6,190 nt of DNA from Gallionellaceae bacterium (GTDB lineage: Bacteria > Pseudomonadota > Gammaproteobacteria > Burkholderiales > Gallionellaceae), in NCBI GenBank assembly GCA_003151655.1, contig PLYB01000013.1:1-6190 (forward strand). The letters run 5' to 3'. The notes below the pieces were generated by a model that saw only the letters and a program-made list of their open reading frames with translations, ran no database searches and had not been told where the DNA came from. Positions 1 to 4,967 of this stretch are shown one piece after another; the first letter of the stretch is position 1, and the number at the start of each line of letters is the position of its first letter. The position numbers and the translations under genes are program-made.

Positions 1-2570
1 AGGCCGTGGGTCGCGCCATTCGCCTGAGTCCGGACAAGAAGGTTGGCACGATTGTATTGCCGGTGTTTATCGCCGCCGGACAGAATGCAGAAGATACGAT
101 AGAGGCCAGCAATTTCAAACCTGTTTGGGATGTGCTGAATGCGTTGAAAGCGCATGACGATGTGTTGGCTTGCGAGCTGGATCAGATCAGGACTGAAATG
201 GGGAAGAAGCCGGGTACAGGTGTCAGTGCAGATGGGTTGGGGAAAATCAGGATTGATTTGCCTGCCACTGTGGATGCTGGTTTTGGCAGCGCACTGCGCA
301 CCTATTTGGTTGAGCAAGTTACGGCATCTTGGAATTTGTGGTTTGGGTTGTTGGAGGTGTTTGTAGAGCGCGAGGGGCATTGCTTGCTTCCTGCGCGTTA
401 TACAACAAAAAATGGCTATCGGGTCGGAGGTTGGGTTGCTGTTCAGCGAAGATCAAAAGACAAAATATCAACGGAGCGCAAAGCACGGTTGGAAGCATTG
501 CCCGGTTGGACTTGGGATATTTTGTCAGATCAGTGGGAAGAAGGGTTTCGCTATCTTAAGGAATTCGCAGATTATGAAAATCATGCCAAGGTTCCTATAA
601 ATTACAAAACGGCAGAGGAATACCGCCTTGGTCAGTGGGTGAGAGTTCAACGAGGAAATATAGACAATGTGTCGCAAGAACGCAAAGCGCGTTTGGAAGC
701 ATTACCCGGGTGGGCTTGGGATGCAATTGACGATCAGTGGGAAGAAGGATTTCGCTATCTTAAGGGATTCGCAGATCGTGAAGGGCATGCCAAAGTTCCC
801 TATAACTTCAAGGCGGCTGATGGCTATCGGGTCGGAGGTTGGGTTGCTGTTCAGCGAAAATCAAAAAACAAAATATCGTCGGAGCGAAAAGCACGGTTGG
901 AAGCATTGCCCGGTTGGGTATGGAATGTAATTGATGAGCAGTGGGAAGAAGGGTTTCGCTATCTCAAGGAATTTGCAGATCGTGAGGGGCATTGTTTGCC
1001 TCCTCGCGATTACAAAACAGAAGATGGATTCTGCCATAGCAACTGGGTAAGATCCCAGCGAGCAGCAAAAGATAACCTGTCACCGGAACGCAAAATTCGA
1101 CTGGAAGCATTGCCCGGTTGGTGTTGGGACGCTTTGGTTTATATGTGGGAAGAAGGATTTCGCTATCTCAGTGAGTTCGCAGATCAAGAGGGACATACCA
1201 AGGTTCCAGATAGTTACAAAACGGCAGATGGATACCGACTAGGTAACTGGGTTATGGTACAGCGAAGACCCAAAGGCAGTATGTCACTGGAGCGCAAAGC
1301 ACGGTTGGAAGCGTTGCCCGGTTGGAGTTGGAACCCTTTATCAGATATGTGGGAAAAGGGGTTTCGTTATCTCAAAGAATTCGCAGATCGAGAAGGTCAT
1401 GCCAAGGTTACTAAAGATTACAAGGCGGTAGATGGATATCGCCTTGGGCAGTGGGTCGGTGCTCAGCGGAGAGCACAAGAAAATATGACACCGGAGCGCA
1501 AAGCACGGTTGGAAGAACTACCCGGTTGGAGTTGGGATCCTTTGTCAGATATGTGGGAAGAAGGATTTAGCCATCTTAAGGAATTCTCGGATCGAGAGGG
1601 GCATTGTTTGTTTCCCTCACTTTACAAAACGGCAGATGGTTATCTTCTCGGTAGCTGGGTAAACAACCAACGAATAGCAAAAGAAAAACTATCACCGGAG
1701 CGCAAAGCACAGCTTGAAGCATTAACTGGTTGGAGTTGGAGTGCTCGTGCAGATCAGTGGGGAAAAGGGTTCAGCTATCTCAATGAATTCGTAGATCGAG
1801 AGGGGCACGCATCGGTTCCTAAACATTGCAAAACGGTAGATGGATACCGCCTTGGTCAGTGGGTTAGTGCTCAGCGGAATACAAAAGACCACATGTCGCA
1901 AGAACGTAGAGCACGGCTGGAAGCTATACCCGGTTGGAGTTGGTCTGAAAAAACTACGCAAGAATGGGAGGAATGGTTCAGATATCTTAAAGAGTTTTCA
2001 GATCGTGAAGGGCATTCCAAGGTTCCTGCGAATTACAAAACGGCAGACGGATATCAAGTCGGTGGATGGGTCGGTCGCCAACGAGCAACAAAAGATAACC
2101 TGTCGCCGGAGCGCAAAGCACGGTTGGAAGCATTGCCCCGTTGGATATGGAATGTAATTGATGAGCAGTGGGAAGAAGGATTTCGTTTTCTTAAGGAATT
2201 CGCAGATCGTGAAGGGCATGCCAAAGTTCCTGGCCTTTACGAAACGGCGGGTGGATACCGGCTTGGTCAGTGGGTAAGAGTCCAACGAGAAAAAAAAGAG
2301 AACCTGTTGCCGGAGCGCAAAGCACGGTTGGAAGCATTGCCCAGCTGGATTTGGAATGCAATTGAAGAGCAGTGGGAAGAAGGTTTTCGCTATCTTAAGG
2401 AATTCGCAGATCGTGAAGGGCATGCCAAAGTTCCTGATGATTTCAAGACGGCAGATGGATATCAAATCGGCAAATGGGTAGGCCGCCAACGAGCAACGAA
2501 AGACAAACTGTCGCCGGAGCGCAAAGCACGGCTGGAAGCATTGCCCGATTGGGTTTGGCGGGCTAAGTGA
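1..2570 (+). CDS. SF2 DEAD/DEAH-type helicase, C-terminal part with eleven HA repeats (5' end outside window)
   Basis: This is the 3' part of a large helicase gene; the reading frame is open to the left edge. The GTG at position 6 is not the start, because the first codons read AVGRAIRLSPDKK, the arginine-finger motif VI (QxxGRxxR) of superfamily 2 helicases. The ATPase core therefore lies upstream, and only the end of the second RecA-like domain is seen. Residues counted from position 6: about 1-70 finish the helicase fold, 70-107 are a linker, and 108-854 are eleven consecutive helicase-associated (HA, PF03457-type) domains. Each has a WEEGFRYLKEF / REGHAKVP / GYRLGQWV / QR / ERKARLEALPGW pattern. 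HA domains are thought to bind nucleic acid in such helicases, but their exact role is poorly known. Short spacing to the AbiGi-like gene (28 bases) suggests co-transcription. A defence role is inferred from the neighbour, not from this protein. Confidence 0.9.
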   Translation, partial: AVGRAIRLSPDKKVGTIVLPVFIAAGQNAEDTIEASNFKPVWDVLNALKAHDDVLACELDQIRTEMGKKPGTGVSADGLGKIRIDLPATVDAGFGSALRTYLVEQVTASWNLWFGLLEVFVEREGHCLLPARYTTKNGYRVGGWVAVQRRSKDKISTERKARLEALPGWTWDILSDQWEEGFRYLKEFADYENHAKVPINYKTAEEYRLGQWVRVQRGNIDNVSQERKARLEALPGWAWDAIDDQWEEGFRYLKGFADREGHAKVPYNFKAADGYRVGGWVAVQRKSKNKISSERKARLEALPGWVWNVIDEQWEEGFRYLKEFADREGHCLPPRDYKTEDGFCHSNWVRSQRAAKDNLSPERKIRLEALPGWCWDALVYMWEEGFRYLSEFADQEGHTKVPDSYKTADGYRLGNWVMVQRRPKGSMSLERKARLEALPGWSWNPLSDMWEKGFRYLKEFADREGHAKVTKDYKAVDGYRLGQWVGAQRRAQENMTPERKARLEELPGWSWDPLSDMWEEGFSHLKEFSDREGHCLFPSLYKTADGYLLGSWVNNQRIAKEKLSPERKAQLEALTGWSWSARADQWGKGFSYLNEFVDREGHASVPKHCKTVDGYRLGQWVSAQRNTKDHMSQERRARLEAIPGWSWSEKTTQEWEEWFRYLKEFSDREGHSKVPANYKTADGYQVGGWVGRQRATKDNLSPERKARLEALPRWIWNVIDEQWEEGFRFLKEFADREGHAKVPGLYETAGGYRLGQWVRVQREKKENLLPERKARLEALPSWIWNAIEEQWEEGFRYLKEFADREGHAKVPDDFKTADGYQIGKWVGRQRATKDKLSPERKARLEALPDWVWRAK
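327..2567 (+). repeat. Eleven tandem 204-base repeats encoding HA domains
   Basis: In-frame tandem array inside the helicase gene. Units begin (at the codon before the first conserved tryptophan) at 327, 531, 735, 939, 1143, 1347, 1551, 1755, 1962, 2166 and 2370. The period is 204 bases (68 codons), except that the eighth unit is 207 bases because of one extra codon near its end (GWSWSEKTTQEW instead of the usual spacing). The first unit is the most divergent at its start (SWNLWFGLLEVF), and the last ends two codons short at the stop. DNA identity between units is high, including repeated stretches such as cagtgggaagaagg and cggttggaagcattgcccg, so the array probably grew by recent duplication. 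Confidence 0.95.
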
Positions 2571-2598
2571 GGCAATGTTTAATGTTAACTAAATACAT

Positions 2599-3339
2599 AT
2601 GAAGCCAAGATCACACACACTCTTTCATTTAACCAAAACTGTCGAGAAGTTAGAAAGTATCTTACTTAATGGTTTTTGGCCGAGCTACTGCCAAGAGGAT
2701 TTTAATTGGTATAACCCGGAAACAAAGCTTATCAGCTATCCAATGGTATGTTTTTGCGACATTCCGTTAACCAGAATTGATACTCACATAAAATTTTACG
2801 GAAGCTATGGACTAGGCTTAACTAAGCAGTGGGCAATGTCAAACAAACTTAGCCCGGTAATTTACATTCCAGATGACACGCGCCTTTCTAATGCGTTAAC
2901 TCGTATGTTGCATAAAGGTGCAAAACCTCAGTCGGAGTACTATAAAGAAAGTACGGAAGATATTAATTCAATTATTTCGTACATCAAGCCAATAGAGGGT
3001 AAGGCCAACAAAGTTGATGGGGAAGTAGTTCAAAAAGAGTTCTATCAAGAAAATGAATGGAGGTATACCGCCGATCTTAAGGGAGTTTTGCCTCAGTGGA
3101 TTTCAAAGGAAGATCATTCATCACCTGAACTCTTGTCGTTTTATAATGAGGTGACGAAGTCTGTTAGCCCACTAAAATTTTCAGCCGAAGATATCAGATA
3201 TATTTTCGTCAAATTCGACAAAGATATTCCAAATATAATTGATTTTATCCAAGCCAAACTAACTCATTACACAGAACGTGATCGCAAAATATTAACATCA
3301 CGTATTATTTCGTTAAAAAGTATCAATATTGATCTTTAG
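2599..3339 (+). CDS. AbiGi-like putative abortive phage resistance protein
   Basis: A 246-residue protein that I recognise as resembling the AbiGi family (PF10899-type), named after one half of the two-gene lactococcal AbiG phage abortive-infection system. Visible motifs: LFHLTKTVEKLESILLNGF at residues 8-26, a YPMVCFCDIPL block at 47-57, H63, an FYGSYGLGLTKQW block at 66-78, and FYQENEWRY at 148-156. It has no signal peptide or membrane segment, so it is probably cytosolic. The ATG at 2599 has no clear Shine-Dalgarno sequence. Translation may depend on the helicase gene ending 28 bases upstream, or expression may be weak. The coding sequence is AT-rich compared with leuC, suggesting transfer. 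No AbiGii-like nucleotidyltransferase partner follows. The family assignment rests on motif memory rather than a search; the biochemical activity is unknown. Confidence 0.72.
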   Translation: MKPRSHTLFHLTKTVEKLESILLNGFWPSYCQEDFNWYNPETKLISYPMVCFCDIPLTRIDTHIKFYGSYGLGLTKQWAMSNKLSPVIYIPDDTRLSNALTRMLHKGAKPQSEYYKESTEDINSIISYIKPIEGKANKVDGEVVQKEFYQENEWRYTADLKGVLPQWISKEDHSSPELLSFYNEVTKSVSPLKFSAEDIRYIFVKFDKDIPNIIDFIQAKLTHYTERDRKILTSRIISLKSINIDL

Positions 3340-3390
3340 GCGTATTTTCATTACCTCAACGTTGGGCACATAAAATTTAGGGAGATAATT

Positions 3391-3630
3391 ATGACGTATC
3401 ATTCAGATGGACAATCCGCTATAAGCAGCAGGCCTTTCCAAGATGAAAATGATTGTTTTTGTTGCGGCAAAGTGGTTGTTGGGCCAACAGTTCATTATGA
3501 CGGTTATAAAGAGAATAAAGGTGTTTCTCTTTATATGCACAGAGACTGTGCGTTTGCCATGGCGCAACGAATAATTTGCGATGCATGGCCAAATAGGCGC
3601 GAAGGCGAACCCATGAAAAATAATTGCTAA
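3391..3630 (+). CDS. Small protein with CxxC/HxxC putative zinc-binding site, unknown function
   Basis: A 79-residue protein that I cannot assign to a named family. The start is well supported: AGGGAG at 3379-3384 lies six bases before the ATG. Residues 22-25 (C-F-C-C) and 50-53 (H-R-D-C) give a C-x2-C ... H-x2-C arrangement about 24 residues apart, typical of a small zinc ribbon or treble-clef knuckle; C24, C63 and C79 are extra cysteines. The stretch between them (VVVGPTVHYDGYKENKGVSLYMH) reads like a beta hairpin. It lies 51 bases after the AbiGi-like gene on the same strand, so it may share a transcript, but its own strong ribosome binding site allows independent expression. It converges on the toxin gene at 3663. 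Two antisense reading frames across it look like shadows. It could be a DNA-binding accessory factor; this is only a guess. Confidence 0.6.
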   Translation: MTYHSDGQSAISSRPFQDENDCFCCGKVVVGPTVHYDGYKENKGVSLYMHRDCAFAMAQRIICDAWPNRREGEPMKNNC

Positions 3631-3662
3631 CCTTTGCAAAATCACAACCCGCGTAAGGGGGC

Positions 3663-3968
3663 TCAGGGCTTTCTTCTGGGGCGCGCTTGTTTGTTCTTGC
3701 GCGATTGATGTGCAACGGCCAACACGATCACTTTCGTAGGTGTCAGCTTGTAGATGATCGAATAGGGAAATGTTGAGAGTACGAGTTTGCGTGTGCCCGT
3801 CCTTGTCCAGGGCTTTCCCATCAGGGGAAAGTCTAACAATCCGTCCGCAGAGTCGGTTATGTATTCGACCACTCGTAACGCTGCTGATGGATTTTCTTGC
3901 TCGATAAAGGCTTTGATAGCTTTTAAGTTGATTGTTGCGCGGGTGGCGTACTCAACGCTTTTTAACAT
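3663..3968 (-). CDS. parE: ParE/RelE-superfamily toxin of a type II toxin-antitoxin system
   Basis: A 101-residue ParE-type toxin. Family members are small cytosolic proteins; ParE proper poisons DNA gyrase, while RelE relatives cut mRNA on the ribosome, and the sequence alone does not fully settle the target. The protein shows the family layout: an N-terminal helical hairpin (YATRATINLKAIKAFIEQENPSAALRVVEYI), a middle FPLMGKPW turn, then RKLVLSTFPYSIIYKL and KVIVLAVAHQSRK strands matching the conserved ParE core (the RKL...PY.I.Y pattern and the closing V.H..R). The basic tail KNKQARPRRKP is longer than usual. The ATG overlaps the antitoxin gene by 17 bases, indicating translational coupling with the antitoxin made first. 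It appears intact. The symbol is a family-level label. Confidence 0.9.
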   Translation of the reverse strand: MLKSVEYATRATINLKAIKAFIEQENPSAALRVVEYITDSADGLLDFPLMGKPWTRTGTRKLVLSTFPYSIIYKLTPTKVIVLAVAHQSRKNKQARPRRKP

Positions 3969-4188
3969 TTTTTACACCCAGCATTTTTTTTACTTCATCT
4001 GCTGTGTGAACTCGCCCGGCATCCGCGTCCGCCAACCCTGCATCAACTTCTGCAAGCAACCATTCTTCATAATCCAGGCGATCTTTAACCGCTTGCTTGA
4101 CGATTGACGCGGGTGTTGCGCGTGTACCAGCGGTGAATTTGTTCAGTCTGTTGAATAGCGATTGTGGAAGTTCAATTGTATGGCTCAT
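3952..4188 (-). CDS. parD: ParD-type ribbon-helix-helix antitoxin
   Basis: A 78-residue antitoxin partner of the overlapping ParE-type toxin. Residues 1-45 (SHTIELPQSLFNRLNKFTAGTRATPASIVKQAVKDRL) read as a ribbon-helix-helix DNA-binding domain: a short beta strand, then two helices. Residues 46-78 (WLLAEVDAGLADADAGRVHTADEVKKML) form the toxin-neutralising tail with the AEVDAGLADADAGRV signature common in ParD/CopG antitoxins. The start is supported by GGAGGG (minus strand, 4200-4195) six bases upstream of the ATG. As in related modules, the antitoxin probably dimerises, binds its own promoter and represses the operon, more strongly together with the toxin. The palindrome at 4237-4248 is a candidate operator. 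The pair is antiparallel to the AbiGi-like and small zinc-type genes. Confidence 0.88.
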   Translation of the reverse strand: MSHTIELPQSLFNRLNKFTAGTRATPASIVKQAVKDRLDYEEWLLAEVDAGLADADAGRVHTADEVKKMLGVKNVKKR

Positions 4189-4236
4189 GGTGTACCCTCC
4201 AAGGTTTTATTGCTTGTCTCAAATTTTACACGAACG

Positions 4237-4248
4237 CATTAATTAATG
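4237..4248. promoter_or_regulatory. Perfect 12-base palindrome upstream of parD, candidate operator
   Basis: CATTAATTAATG is its own reverse complement and lies 49 bases upstream of the antitoxin start. Ribbon-helix-helix antitoxins commonly bind short palindromes in their own promoter. A possible minus-strand -10 box, TAAAAT, lies nearby (4228-4223), but no convincing -35 box sits at the right distance. The assignment is weak and positional. Confidence 0.35.
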
Positions 4249-4277
4249 GAGATTACAATCATGCCATCCAATCATAA

Positions 4278-4358
4278 TCATGGGGTCAAGTTGCTAACGA
4301 AAACGCGCCGATCCTGCTTTGCCGGTTCCAACCACTCGATCCGGTAACTATCGCGCAT
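4278..4358 (-). pseudogene. Truncated ParE-like toxin remnant
   Basis: A 26-codon reading frame, MRDSYRIEWLEPAKQDR followed by RVFVSNLTP and a TGA stop. The first 17 residues match the typical N-terminus of ParE/RelE toxins (YRIEW, first beta strand, then the start of helix 1). The remaining 75 or so residues expected for the family are missing, and the sequence after about residue 17 looks unrelated. The start overlaps the end of the decayed antitoxin by 11 bases, the usual gene order and overlap of such modules. It lies upstream of the intact parDE pair on the same strand, as if the rest of this toxin had been deleted or replaced when that pair arrived. A functional 26-residue peptide cannot be excluded but is unlikely. 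Confidence 0.6.
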
Positions 4359-4561
4359 CTATCCGGCTCATGAGTTCGGCTTTAAGTTCGGTCATGAAAT
4401 CGGCGTGTGCTGTCCTAGGCGCGTTTTAGGTCATTGGAGGCATCAAGCCCGCGCTGAATCTGCGCCTTGTCGTGCTGGCGCAAATCATGTTCTTCAATTT
4501 CCAAAACCGCACGTGTCAGGTCTTCGCCTTTGGGGACTTGGTTCAAAACTGATGTATTCAT
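4348..4561 (-). pseudogene. Frameshifted antitoxin of a decayed toxin-antitoxin module
   Basis: The first frame reads 48 residues from the ATG at 4561, starting MNTSVLNQVPKGEDLTRAVLEIEE and ending RGLDASNDLKRA, with a TAG stop at 4417-4415. In the next frame the reading continues PRTAHADFMTELKAELMSRIDAR and stops at 4350-4348, overlapping the toxin remnant by 11 bases. The whole span is 214 bases, one more than a multiple of three. Removing one base, for example in the AAAA run of the last codons before the stop, would restore a 70-residue antitoxin. The helical, charged character, the size and the overlap with a ParE-like start support an antitoxin; I cannot name its DNA-binding family. A modest AAGG ribosome site (minus, 4573-4570) lies eight bases before the ATG. 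It may still make the 48-residue N-terminal domain. Confidence 0.62.
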
Positions 4562-4589
4562 GATTTACGCCTTGGGAACTAGTGTGTTT

Positions 4590-4617
4590 ATTGTAGCCGC
4601 TACCGGCTGTTATTCAA
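4590..4617 (-). promoter_or_regulatory. Sigma70-type promoter of the decayed toxin-antitoxin module
   Basis: On the minus strand, TTGAAT (4617-4612) and TACAAT (4595-4590) are separated by 16 bases, a good match to -35 and -10 boxes, 29 bases upstream of the broken antitoxin start. The spacer contains an interrupted palindrome, AGCCG-GTAG-CGGCT (4608-4595), a plausible operator for antitoxin autoregulation. The promoter appears intact although the genes it served are not. Confidence 0.55.
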
Positions 4618-4700
4618 AACATTCCTGGAAATAGGGCTGTGGTTGGCGAATTAATAGAACGCGTTTGGATTAAATCCCAATTATCCATTAGGCCGAAGGG

Positions 4701-4816
4701 CCGTCATACCGGCGCAGGCCGGTATCCAGTTGGTTAAATATCTCGTGCAACGCATGAACAAAAGCAACGGCATGATGAATAAAGGCGCTGGATACCGGCC
4801 TGCGCCGGTATGACGG
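4701..4816. repeat. Inverted pair of REP-type palindromes (BIME-like)
   Basis: A 29-base left arm (4701-4729) is the exact reverse complement of the right arm (4788-4816), separated by 58 bases. Each arm is itself a hairpin: ATACCGGC-GCAG-GCCGGTAT at 4706-4725 and the mirror ATACCGGC-CTGC-GCCGGTAT at 4792-4811. This matches the widely dispersed proteobacterial repeat family with a GTCATaCCGGC...GCCGGtATCCAG core. Just left of the first arm, overlapping it by two bases, is a small GGCC-GAAG-GGCC hairpin (4691-4702). Such pairs can act as transcript-stabilising or terminating hairpins and as insertion hot spots. No REP-associated transposase gene lies in the window. Confidence 0.9.
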
Positions 4817-4911
4817 GCTGGTGGATTATTTGGATTGAGGCAACAACTTCCAAAGATTCGCAACAACTGGGGCAATAGGCTTAGCGCAAAAAGCTGGCAC
4901 GGCGGCTAACC

Positions 4912-4942
4912 TTGGCGAACAGCCATCTGGCTGTGGCATAAT
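4912..4942 (+). promoter_or_regulatory. leuC promoter with extended -10 and spacer palindrome
   Basis: TTGGCG (4912-4917) and CATAAT (4937-4942) make a candidate sigma70 promoter. The 19-base spacer is longer than ideal, but TGG immediately before CATAAT gives an extended -10 that can compensate. The spacer contains ACAGCCA-TC-TGGCTGT (4919-4934), a 16-base interrupted palindrome well placed for a repressor or activator. Transcription would begin near 4950, leaving a very short leader before the ribosome binding site at 4955-4962. Confidence 0.5.
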
Positions 4943-4967
4943 TACGCTCCCGCAAAGGTGGAAAATA

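Larger units (their letters stand above)
4562..4967. other. Gene-free stretch between the decayed toxin-antitoxin module and leuC
   Basis: No credible coding sequence is seen here. From left to right it holds the minus-strand promoter of the decayed module (4590-4617), a plain stretch of about 80 bases with no recognised signal, the inverted REP pair (4701-4816), a second plain stretch, and the leuC promoter (4912-4942). The minus-strand reading frame at 4681-4875 encodes the peptide-like strings RHTGAGRYPA and WIPACAGMT, which are well known as translations of such palindromic repeats and should not be annotated as a protein. Confidence 0.8.

Noticed and set aside
6..8. GTG as the start codon of the helicase gene
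   Set aside because: The frame is open to the left edge and the first codons are helicase motif VI, which cannot be a true N-terminus.
1998..2489. 163-residue minus-strand reading frame
   Set aside because: It is antisense to the repeat array and only echoes the 204-base periodicity; no ribosome site or family match.
327..2567. Regular 204-base repeats as a CRISPR or satellite array
   Set aside because: The repeats stay in frame in one long protein, have no unique spacers, and match the HA domain pattern.
3357..3367. CAACGTTGGGC before the small zinc-type gene, resembling an integron attC end (GTTRRRY) and a cassette start
   Set aside because: No matching RYYYAAC arm lies at the right distance upstream, no second GTTRRRY site follows the gene, and the helicase gene is far too large for a cassette.
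3631..3662. Terminator between the convergent small gene and parE
   Set aside because: Only a three-base CCC/GGG stem can be drawn around ACCCGCGTAAGGGG and no T-run follows.
3813..3831. Hairpin CTTTCCC-ATCAG-GGGAAAG as a terminator
   Set aside because: It lies inside the parE coding sequence (the FPLMG region) and has no T-tract on either strand; probably chance.
4681..4875. 64-residue minus-strand reading frame with RHTGAGRYPA and WIPACAGMT
   Set aside because: These strings are translations of the REP palindromes, not a protein.
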